A DNA stretch of 64,000 bases, from NCBI GenBank assembly GCA_014896295.1, contig JADBKR010000002.1, positions 248,001-312,000 on the forward strand. Direction: 5' to 3'. Made by a program: the position numbers and the translations under genes. Source of the stretch: Limnochordaceae bacterium. Its GTDB lineage: Bacteria > Bacillota > Limnochordia > Limnochordales > Geochordaceae. Below are positions 52,545 through 60,020 of the stretch, piece after piece. How positions within the stretch are numbered: the stretch's first letter is position 1; every line of letters starts with the position of its first letter. The notes below the pieces were generated by a model. The model did not search any database and was not told the DNA's origin. It saw nothing but the letters and a program-made list of their open reading frames with translations.

Positions 52545-55453
52545 CCCTCGATTGCCACGGGCTCGGCGGGCTCACCGGCATTGCCGTCGTCATCGACCGC
52601 CACGACCGAAAGGTGGCTCGGGACGAGACCGGTCCGGCGCTGTCTGAGCTGCTCCCACCACGACGTCAGGTCGCACGTGGTATCGTAAGTGGACGTCACG
52701 ACCTCGGCCCGAGGAGGGCGGACCTCCGGGCCCCATCCCGCCAGCACCAGGTAACGCACCCCGGTGAACGGCGCCCGTTCAGGGACACCACGGACCACGT
52801 GGTTCTCGACCGAATAGTGCAGCCCAAACGCTTCCGGGGGAGCATCCGGCCGGAGAGCCGGTGGCGGGGTACCCTCCGGAGGCTCCCACCGCAGGCGGAC
52901 ACCCTGGCCGTCACGTACGAGCTCCACGTGCCGGGGAGCAGGCACCGGGCCTCGCCGGGGGGAGCGATGGGCCACGCAGGCGGAGGGCGGGCCTTCGTCC
53001 CCACCGTCCCGGACGGCCGTCACCACGTAGAAGTACCACGTACCCGGTTGTGCGCTCCGATCGACGAAAGCCGGGCTCTCGGCTTCACCCAGCAGGTGAT
53101 CGGCTCGGGGCAACGCCGGGAACGTGCTGCTGCGGTACACCCGGTAGCCCGATGGCGGGGGCCCTTCCGGCGGCCTCCAGAAGAGCGCGATGCCATGGCC
53201 TTCCCCCTTCGCGGGGAGATCCTCCGTGAAGAGCACGGGCACGCGCCCTTCCGTGGCGGGGGTCGTGACCGTTTGCAGGGCGACCGCCCAGGGTGGCAGG
53301 GGACACGCACGCTCATCGAAGCGGGGCATCGCGTCGTCGCCCGCCAGGTACTGGGCAATCGCCCAGTCGATGACGGCATTGCACCAGCCCGACTCCATGA
53401 CGTACGGGCCCCACGCCGGGTCCTGCGGGCTTCCGTACCACTCCCAGTGGCGATAATCGAACGAGCGCTTCCACCCGCCGTCTACCAGGGGATCCTCCGG
53501 ATCCGCGATCTGGATGCGGACGAGGAAGTCCGCCATCTTCTCGAACAGTGCACGGGCCCGCCCGTCCCCCGTGGCCCTGTACAACTGCCACAGCCCGAAG
53601 AGGGCGAAACTCTGCACGTACATGATGTCGGCAATGGGCTCGCCGTTTTCGTGGAAGACCGCGGAGTCGGCCACGAAGAGGTCCTTGTCCTCGTTGTCCC
53701 ACTCCTGCAGCGCTCCTGTCTCGTCCGTGCGTCGCTCCAGGTATGCCATGCAATCCAGGGCCGCCTCGCGGGCCTTTACGGAAACCCCGCTCCACATGGC
53801 CAGGGGCAGGAGCGCCCGGGCATAGATCTCGGTACGGCTGACGTCGTAGCCGTAGCGGATGGGGTGGCTGGCGAGCATCAGCTCCAGCGCCCGCCACCCG
53901 TCTCGCAACAGCGAGCCGTCTCCCGTTGCCGCCCACGCATGGGGATAAAGGGCAACAGGCATGCCGTTGTAGTGGGGGACGACACTCGTCCCGGGAGACA
54001 GACGGCAGGGAACCGGCCCCACGGTGTTGAGCACGCTGCCGCGCAGGAAAAGGTAGTCGTGGCACCCAGCAGCGTTGAGCGTTTTCTGGAACGCGCGCAC
54101 GGTTTCGAGCGCCCGACCGAACGTCTCGTCGCCGGTTTCCCGCAGGAAGACCATGCCGACCAACGATGCCCACGTATTGTCGTCGGTGAAGATGTTTTCC
54201 GGATGCTGGCCCGGGGCGAGCTCCCCCATCCAGTTCCAGAAGCCGAACGTGCCGGCCCCTGCGTCCCGGTCCTGGTACCGCCCGTCGTAAAGGTGCTTCG
54301 CCAGGTTGCGGCCCACCCGCATCCAGGACTCGTCCCCAGAGGCCTTTCCGAAGGTCCAGCACGCGGCGGCGGTCTCGGCGATGCAGTCCGGGCGCAGATC
54401 CTTGCCAATGCTGCGGGTGTTGGATTCCACCCGTTCGTAAACGCCTCCCGTGCCGTCAGGTGTCACGAACAGGTTGCGGCGCAGCCACTCCAGGTTGCGA
54501 CCCACGCTCTGTCGGTAGCGCACCTGCCGGTCGGAAACGTCGAGGCGGTAGTGGATCTGCTCACCGTCGGCCCACGTGGCCCGGAGCTCGTAGACTCCCG
54601 GCTCCCGGAGCACCAGCGGCTCGCTTTCGAAAGCCCTGGCGCCGGCCGCCCGCAAGGGGATGAGCTCCCAGCTATTCCCCGCCGCTTCGGGGAGGATCCG
54701 GCGAAGCTGCACGCGATCCGGCGCGACGGCGGCCTCCACCCGCACCCGGGCCGGCTCACCGGGCGGCACCCACACCGGAGGGTCGGTCAGCAACCTGCGG
54801 TGTACCTCTTCGAAGCTGCGGCCGGATCCACCAAGAGCCTTGACCAGGTTGAAGGCGAGCCGCTCCCAACGTTCTCGCAATACGAAGCGGTCGTCACGGT
54901 ACCGGCTAAGCAGCAACGTCGCGTAGTAGACGCCGTCCCGCGGGCTGATCAGTGCCGGATGAGGATCCCCGACTCCCACGCGCCCGAAATGGACCCGATA
55001 GGTGCCCAGGACCTCTGCCAGCACCAGGAGTACCCCGGGGCGGCCGGCCAGCTCACCCTCGAGGAAAGGTGCACCGTACGGGTCGAGCAGGTCCATCGGC
55101 TCGAACCCGTCCGCCACCGGGCTCGACCCCTGCCAGACGACGAGGCGCCGCACCGACCGTTCGGCACGGGTGCCACGGGCGCGGAACCCTACCAGCTCGG
55201 CAAGGCGCTCGTGGGTCCACCCTTCGACGTACAGACGGCCCCCGGCCTCCACGTACCCCGCCACGGCGGCTGCCACGTCGTCCGGAAGGGTTGCTCCCAA
55301 CTGACTGGACAGCAGCAACAGGCCGTCGAAGCGCGCCAGAGCCCGGGCGGAGCGAAGCGTGTCCCTTTCTACCTCTTCCCACATGCCGCCCAGCCGGTCG
55401 ATCCACGTCCCGAAGGGAAAGGGCGCACCGTTGTGCCAGACGCCCAACCGCAC
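52541..55453 (-). CDS. Large (970 aa) six-hairpin glycosidase-like protein
   Basis: The N-terminus (about 1-230) is a GATase/ThuA-like domain (FDGLLLLSSQLGATLPDD ... YVEAGGRLYVEGWT). A central helical region (about 320-720) has the repeated helix pairs and aromatic motifs of (alpha/alpha)6 glycosidases or lyases: CIAETAAACWTFGKASGDE, FTDDNTWASLVGMVFLRETGD, SVVPHYNGMPVALYPHAWAATGD, QEWDNEDKDLFV and YVQSFALFGLWQLYRATGD. Two fibronectin-III-like segments follow (RPPEGPPPSGYRVYRS; LRWEPPEG). There is no signal peptide. GTG 55453 has GAGAGGGAGG 9 nt upstream. Substrate unknown; the operon context implies an imported oligosaccharide. Confidence 0.72.
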   Translation of the reverse strand: MRLGVWHNGAPFPFGTWIDRLGGMWEEVERDTLRSARALARFDGLLLLSSQLGATLPDDVAAAVAGYVEAGGRLYVEGWTHERLAELVGFRARGTRAERSVRRLVVWQGSSPVADGFEPMDLLDPYGAPFLEGELAGRPGVLLVLAEVLGTYRVHFGRVGVGDPHPALISPRDGVYYATLLLSRYRDDRFVLRERWERLAFNLVKALGGSGRSFEEVHRRLLTDPPVWVPPGEPARVRVEAAVAPDRVQLRRILPEAAGNSWELIPLRAAGARAFESEPLVLREPGVYELRATWADGEQIHYRLDVSDRQVRYRQSVGRNLEWLRRNLFVTPDGTGGVYERVESNTRSIGKDLRPDCIAETAAACWTFGKASGDESWMRVGRNLAKHLYDGRYQDRDAGAGTFGFWNWMGELAPGQHPENIFTDDNTWASLVGMVFLRETGDETFGRALETVRAFQKTLNAAGCHDYLFLRGSVLNTVGPVPCRLSPGTSVVPHYNGMPVALYPHAWAATGDGSLLRDGWRALELMLASHPIRYGYDVSRTEIYARALLPLAMWSGVSVKAREAALDCMAYLERRTDETGALQEWDNEDKDLFVADSAVFHENGEPIADIMYVQSFALFGLWQLYRATGDGRARALFEKMADFLVRIQIADPEDPLVDGGWKRSFDYRHWEWYGSPQDPAWGPYVMESGWCNAVIDWAIAQYLAGDDAMPRFDERACPLPPWAVALQTVTTPATEGRVPVLFTEDLPAKGEGHGIALFWRPPEGPPPSGYRVYRSSTFPALPRADHLLGEAESPAFVDRSAQPGTWYFYVVTAVRDGGDEGPPSACVAHRSPRRGPVPAPRHVELVRDGQGVRLRWEPPEGTPPPALRPDAPPEAFGLHYSVENHVVRGVPERAPFTGVRYLVLAGWGPEVRPPRAEVVTSTYDTTCDLTSWWEQLRQRRTGLVPSHLSVVAVDDDGNAGEPAEPVAIEG

Positions 55454-55487
55454 CGCTGACAGCCTCCCTCTCCTACCCCGCCCTGCC

Positions 55488-56363
55488 TTAGCCGCGCAGG
55501 CCGGTCAGCGCGATGCCTTCCACGAACGTGCGCTGGGTGAGGCCAAACACCACGATGAGGGGCAGCGAGATGAGCGCCGCAGTGGCCATGACCAGCGCCC
55601 ACTCGGAGTAATGCTGGCCGAAGAACATCTGGAGCCCCAGCTGCAGGGTGTACTGGCGCTCGTTCTGGAGGTAGATGAGGGGGCCCAGGAAGTCCGTCCA
55701 CGATGCAACGAACTGGAACAGGGCCACGGTCGCAAGCGCCGGACGGGTCAGAGGCACCACGATACTGCTGAAGATCCGGAGGTGATTGGCCCCGTCCACC
55801 ACAGCCGCTTCCGAGAGCTCGTTGGGAATGGTCATGTAAAACTGCCGGAGCAAGAAGACGTAAAAGGCCCCGGCAAAGAAGTGCGGCACGACCAGGGGCC
55901 GGAAGGTACCCACCCAGCCCAACGTCTTGAAGAGGACGAACAGGGGTACCATGGTGACCTGGTACGGCAGCATCATGGTGGCCAGCACGAGGACGAATAC
56001 GGCGTCACGCCCCGGCCACTGGATCTTCGAGAAACCGTAGGCCACCACGCTGCTGGAAAGGGTCACCGCCACTACGTTCATCACGGTGATGTACAGCGTG
56101 TTGCCCAGGTAGAGCATGAAGGGGAAGGCCTGGACCGCGTCCACGTAGTTGGCCCAGCGCGGGGTCTGGGGCAGGAGCGTCGGAGGCCACAGGAATATCT
56201 CCTTGTTGGTCTTCAGCGAGGTGGAGACAAGCCAGAAGAACGGGAACAAGAAGACAATGCCGAGCCCGCCGAGCAGCACGTAGTGACCCCACAATTGCAG
56301 TCGCCTGCGGTAATGCCATCCGGCCAGGCTCGCTACCGGCCGGGTCGTCGCCCTCACCGTCAT
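55488..56363 (-). CDS. Carbohydrate ABC permease, MalG/UgpE type
   Basis: This 291-aa inner-membrane permease has the EAA loop ELSEAAVVDGANHLRIFSSIVVPLTRPALATVALFQF expected of type I sugar importers, here with EAAVVDGA. It has six predicted helices. ATG 56363 overlaps the stop of the partner permease (ATGA). Confidence 0.93.
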   Translation of the reverse strand: MTVRATTRPVASLAGWHYRRRLQLWGHYVLLGGLGIVFLFPFFWLVSTSLKTNKEIFLWPPTLLPQTPRWANYVDAVQAFPFMLYLGNTLYITVMNVVAVTLSSSVVAYGFSKIQWPGRDAVFVLVLATMMLPYQVTMVPLFVLFKTLGWVGTFRPLVVPHFFAGAFYVFLLRQFYMTIPNELSEAAVVDGANHLRIFSSIVVPLTRPALATVALFQFVASWTDFLGPLIYLQNERQYTLQLGLQMFFGQHYSEWALVMATAALISLPLIVVFGLTQRTFVEGIALTGLRG

Positions 56364-57301
56364 ATGGGCCGCGCCCCCCCGTAGTGCACCCACCGGGACG
56401 AAGTCCGCAGGAGCACCAGCGTCGCCACCAGCAGGATGAGGAACAAGATCCAGGCCATCGCCGAGGCGAGCCCCATCTTGAAGAAACGGAAGGCGTTGAG
56501 GTAGAGGTAGAGCGCGTAGAACATCGTCGAGTTACGGGGTCCGCCCACCGCCAGCTGGCCACCGTAGCCCGTAGCGGAGAAAACGTACGCCTGGGTGAAG
56601 TACTGGAAGTACCCGATGATGTTGACCACGACGGTGAAGAAGAGTACCGGCGAGATCATCGGAAGGGTGATGGCCGTGGTCTTGCGCCACGAGGTCGCAC
56701 CGTCCAGCTCGGCCGCCTCGTACAGCTCCCTGGGTACCTCCTTGAGTGCCGCCAGGTAGATGACGACGGTGCCCCCGACTCCCCACATGCCCATGATGAT
56801 GAGGGCGGGCTTGGACCACGCCGGATCCACGAGCCATCCGGGTTCGGGAAGTCCCAGGAAGTTGAGGGCCGTGTTGAGGATACCGTAATTAGGATTGAAG
56901 ATCCACCGCCATAGCAACGTCGAGGCCACGATGGGGACGACCGTCGGCAGGTAGTAGAGCGCCCGGAAAAAGGCGATGCCCTTGAGGGGACGCGCCAGCA
57001 GGAATGCCAGGACGAGCGCCCACAGCAAGTGGACCGGCAGCCCGACCAGCACCATGTACACCGTGTTTTTCATGGACTCGTAAAACGTGGGGTCGGCGAA
57101 CAGGGTACTGAAGTTGGCCGCCCCCACCCATCGCGGCGGGTTCATGAGGTTGTAGTCCGTGAAGCTGTAATAGAGGGACGAAACCACCGGTACGAGGGTA
57201 AATGCGAGGAACCCGACCAGCCAGGGCGAGATGAAACCAAGGCCCCACCAAAGCTCTCCACGTCTCCGACGTTCCAAGCGACGCAACGCCATCGCCCCCA
57301 T
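56360..57301 (-). CDS. Carbohydrate ABC permease, MalF/UgpA type
   Basis: This 313-aa partner permease has the first helix GFISPWLVGFLAFTLVPVV, the EAA loop ELYEAAELDGATSWRKTTAITLPMISPVL, and YYLPTVVPIVASTLLWRWIF. The ATG at 57292 is an alternative start. It lies after a stable hairpin that separates it from the binding-protein gene. No ATPase gene is present in the operon. Confidence 0.93.
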   Translation of the reverse strand: MGAMALRRLERRRRGELWWGLGFISPWLVGFLAFTLVPVVSSLYYSFTDYNLMNPPRWVGAANFSTLFADPTFYESMKNTVYMVLVGLPVHLLWALVLAFLLARPLKGIAFFRALYYLPTVVPIVASTLLWRWIFNPNYGILNTALNFLGLPEPGWLVDPAWSKPALIIMGMWGVGGTVVIYLAALKEVPRELYEAAELDGATSWRKTTAITLPMISPVLFFTVVVNIIGYFQYFTQAYVFSATGYGGQLAVGGPRNSTMFYALYLYLNAFRFFKMGLASAMAWILFLILLVATLVLLRTSSRWVHYGGARPI

Positions 57302-57313
57302 GGAAGACTGCGG

Positions 57314-57339
57314 GGGCGGCTCCCGCGAGGGAGCCGCCC
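57314..57339 (-). terminator. Hairpin between binding-protein and permease genes
   Basis: Perfect 11-bp arms GGGCGGCTCCC / GGGAGCCGCCC with loop GCGA lie 12 bp after the binding-protein stop. Such intercistronic hairpins attenuate or stabilise mRNA so that the binding protein is made in excess over the permeases. No T tract follows. Confidence 0.65.
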
Positions 57340-57351
57340 GGCCCTGACTCC

Positions 57352-58611
57352 CTACTTTTGCTGTGCCGCGAACTCCTTGAGGGCTTGTTCTGCGTCCCTT
57401 TCACCGGCGAGGATGCTGTCGATGACCGGGGTGAGCTTCTGTATGTACTCGTCGTTGCCCGGAAAGATCGGCGAGGTGAGGAACCGGCCCTCGCGGAGCA
57501 AGGGCAGGGCGTCCTTCAGGACCGGCATCTTCTCCAGGAACTCCGGACTCTCGTTGAGCGCCATCCGGGCCGAAGCGTTAGAGATGCCCAGCGCCAGAAG
57601 CCGGTTGCCGTCGCCTGCCGACAGCCACTTGATGAACTCCCAGGCCTCCTGAGGATGCTTGGAGCCCTTCGGAATGCCCCAGACCGACCCGCCCCAGTTG
57701 CCGAATCCGGGAGATCCGTCGACCCTGGGATACGGGAAACGCCCGTAATGGAAATCGGGAGCGTACCACTTGGTGAAGTTGACGATCCACTCGCCCCAGT
57801 TGTCCTGGATGGAGATCTTCCCGGAGAAGAAGGGGTTTTCGGGGCTGGCGTAGCTGCCCAGGGATTCCTGGAAGGCCCGAAGCGCCGGATACCCGTACTT
57901 GGCATAGAAGCTGCGCATCCAGCGAGCAGCCTGGATGACCTCCGGGGCATCGGGCGTAGGCACGCGACGCTTCGCGTCGTAGACACTCCCGTTGAACATG
58001 TAGGTACTCAGCACGATGTCCGAGGGGAGGTACCCGATCCGCTGGATCCGGCCGCGGCTCACCTGGTACAGCTTATGAGCCCACTCCTCGAGCTCGGCCG
58101 TGGTCTTGGGCGCCCGGTCGGGGAGACCCGCCTCCTTGAAGTGATCCTTGTTGTACGCAATCATCGAATAGTTGGCCACCACAGGCATCGCATACAGCTC
58201 GCCCTGGTAGTGCACCGCTTCCCAGACCGGTGCCACGTACTCCTCGCCCTTGATCCCGTCCTTTTTCGCGTACGAGGAGAGCGGGACCAGCGCACCCCGG
58301 CTAGCAAGATCTGCTACCTGCGTCCACCAGATGGCCGACACGACGTCCGGCGGCGTCCCCGCGGCGATGGAGGTGAGCAACTTGTCGTAGGCGCCGAAAA
58401 TCGTGACCGGCTCGACCACGATGTTGGGGTGCGTCTTGTTGAACTGTGCCACGACGTCCTCGACGACCTTCTTCTCGTCGCCGCCCCACCCATGCCAGTA
58501 GACGAGCTTGGTCGGTGCAGCCATCACCGAAGAGGCAACCCCCAGCAGGACCAGCGCCGCCACCACACCCCATGCTACCGCTTGCCCAACACTGGCTCGC
58601 CTCGCTCTCAT
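57352..58611 (-). CDS. Extracellular sugar-binding protein (family 1)
   Basis: This 419-aa ABC substrate-binding protein has a signal peptide (MRARRASVGQAVAWGVVAAL, cleavage near VMAA, residue 32). The mature sequence TKLVYWHGWGGDEKKVVEDVVAQFNKTHPNI is classic for family 1 solute-binding proteins, as are GTPPDVVSAIWW, YAMPVVANYSMIAYNKDHF and GNWGGSVWGIPKGSKHPQEAWEF. There is no lipobox cysteine. ATG 58611 is preceded by AAAGGAGG at 10 nt, one of the best ribosome sites in the window. It is the first gene of the saccharide operon. Confidence 0.93.
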   Translation of the reverse strand: MRARRASVGQAVAWGVVAALVLLGVASSVMAAPTKLVYWHGWGGDEKKVVEDVVAQFNKTHPNIVVEPVTIFGAYDKLLTSIAAGTPPDVVSAIWWTQVADLASRGALVPLSSYAKKDGIKGEEYVAPVWEAVHYQGELYAMPVVANYSMIAYNKDHFKEAGLPDRAPKTTAELEEWAHKLYQVSRGRIQRIGYLPSDIVLSTYMFNGSVYDAKRRVPTPDAPEVIQAARWMRSFYAKYGYPALRAFQESLGSYASPENPFFSGKISIQDNWGEWIVNFTKWYAPDFHYGRFPYPRVDGSPGFGNWGGSVWGIPKGSKHPQEAWEFIKWLSAGDGNRLLALGISNASARMALNESPEFLEKMPVLKDALPLLREGRFLTSPIFPGNDEYIQKLTPVIDSILAGERDAEQALKEFAAQQK

Positions 58612-58785
58612 CTGTGCGAACCTCCTTTCAGCAGTACGCAACCGGTACCCATGCCGGCAACGGAACGGCCTTTTCGCCGCCCGGTAACCGTATTCTCGGA
58701 TCAGTGGAGAACTCCTTCCCATCCGTGCAAAAACCGGAGATGTTCTTCACCGCCCCATCCGCACCGGCCATGACTGGCTGGGGTG

Positions 58786-58814
58786 TTGCCGCAGTCGGCC
58801 GTGACCGGTATGAT
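58786..58814 (+). promoter_or_regulatory. Sigma-A-type promoter of the Crp/Fnr gene
   Basis: TTGCCG (58786-58791) and TATGAT (58809-58814) are separated by 17 bp. The predicted start near 58821 gives a leader of about 68 nt. The rest of the 277-bp divergent gap shows no clear promoter for the opposite operon. Confidence 0.6.
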
Positions 58815-58888
58815 GCCCGCGTGCATGGCGCTTCCCCGATCGGGCGTCCCATCCCGAGAAATGGTCGACTGCGAAGGGGGCGGTCTGT

Positions 58889-59644
58889 GTGGAAGATCAT
58901 GGTCGTACCACCGCCTGCGGTAGGCCGGTCGCATCCTCCTCGGACCCCTCCCCGGTGCCCGCGCACGCGGCTTGCTTCCGCCGCGTTCCCCTCTTCGCGG
59001 AGCTGACCGAGCCGGAGCTCGAGGAGCTGGCCGCCGGTTCCCACCCCCGGCACTTTCGTTCGGGCGAGGTGGTCTTCCGGGCGGGCGAGGCGCCCGGGCA
59101 CCTGTACGTGGTTTCGTCCGGTCTGGTAAAGGTGGTCCGGACGAGCGCGGACGGTCGCGAGCAGGTGGTACGCCTGCTGGGGCCGGGGGATTTCTACGGC
59201 GAGCTGGCACTGTTCGACCCGCAGCCCCTTCCGGCGACGGCGGTGGCGCTCGCCGAAGCCGAGATCTGTTTGCTGAGCCGCCCTCACGTGGAGGCGCTCC
59301 TCCGGTGCAACCCCGCGGCCAGCCTCAAGATGCTCCGGGCGCTATCGGCACGGGTCGGGGAGCTCGAGGCCCTGGTGGAGCAGCTCGCCGTACACCCGGT
59401 CGAGGAGCGGGTGGCGGCCCTGCTGGTCAAGCTGGCCACCGCCGGCGGCCCCATCGCGGACGGCGTGGTGGTGAAGCTGCCCCTCAAGCAGGAGGAACTG
59501 GCCCGCGTCGTGGGAACCACGCAGGAGACCCTCAGCCGCCGGCTCCACGTGTTGGAGGACGAAGGCATCATCCGCCTCGAGGGTCGCCGCCTGGTGCGGC
59601 TACTGGACGCCGCCCGGCTCATCGAGCGCGCCGGCCGGATCTGA
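58889..59644 (+). CDS. Crp/Fnr-family transcriptional regulator
   Basis: The 251-aa protein has an N-terminal cyclic-nucleotide-binding-type beta-roll (about 30-145: FAELTEPELEELAAGSHPRHFRSGEVVFRAGEAPGHLY, GPGDFYGELALFD) and a C-terminal winged HTH (LPLKQEELARVVGTTQETLSRRLHVLEDEGII). It lacks the N-terminal cysteine cluster of FNR, so it is not an Fe-S oxygen sensor of that type. GTG 58889 has AAGGGGG upstream. It is followed 96 nt later by the metal chaperone and ATPase, which it may regulate. Confidence 0.92.
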   Translation: MEDHGRTTACGRPVASSSDPSPVPAHAACFRRVPLFAELTEPELEELAAGSHPRHFRSGEVVFRAGEAPGHLYVVSSGLVKVVRTSADGREQVVRLLGPGDFYGELALFDPQPLPATAVALAEAEICLLSRPHVEALLRCNPAASLKMLRALSARVGELEALVEQLAVHPVEERVAALLVKLATAGGPIADGVVVKLPLKQEELARVVGTTQETLSRRLHVLEDEGIIRLEGRRLVRLLDAARLIERAGRI

Positions 59645-59740
59645 ACAGCTTCTCGGTGTTTATGACCCGCATCATCAACTTCGGGCTCCCGGGCATGCCA
59701 TCATCGGCCTGCAAGGGGACATACCTCGAAGGGGGAGACC

Positions 59741-59977
59741 ATGATGGTGCGGGAGACGTTCCAGCTGGACAACATCCACTGCCCGAGCTGCGTCGCCAAG
59801 ATTGAGAAGGCCGTCGGAGCCATGCGCGGCGTGAGCTCCGCCAGGATGGCCTTTGCGACCGGCCGGCTCGCGGTCGATTATGACCCCACGGTCATCGAGC
59901 CGGGGGCCATCGCCGCCACCGTGAGCCGCCTGGGCTACCCGGCCCGATCCATCCGCCGCCAGGAGTTGGGGAGCTGA
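59741..59977 (+). CDS. Heavy-metal-associated (HMA) domain protein, CopZ-like
   Basis: This 78-aa ferredoxin-like metallochaperone has the metal-binding CPSC (residues 14-17) and the pattern VAKIEKAVGAMRGV ... FATGRLAVDYDPT typical of copper or zinc HMA domains. ATG 59741 follows AAGGGGGAG. It ends just before the P-type ATPase, which lacks its own HMA domain, so it probably serves as its delivery domain in trans. Confidence 0.9.
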   Translation: MMVRETFQLDNIHCPSCVAKIEKAVGAMRGVSSARMAFATGRLAVDYDPTVIEPGAIAATVSRLGYPARSIRRQELGS

Positions 59978-60020
59978 TGGCCATGCTGCGGGCCTTTCGC
60001 ACCGAGGCCCCCTCCGCCGG

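Noticed and set aside
52613-55459. 948-codon plus-strand frame opposite the 970-aa gene
   Set aside because: Antisense shadow created by G/C third positions; Arg/Pro/His-rich and without recognisable structure.
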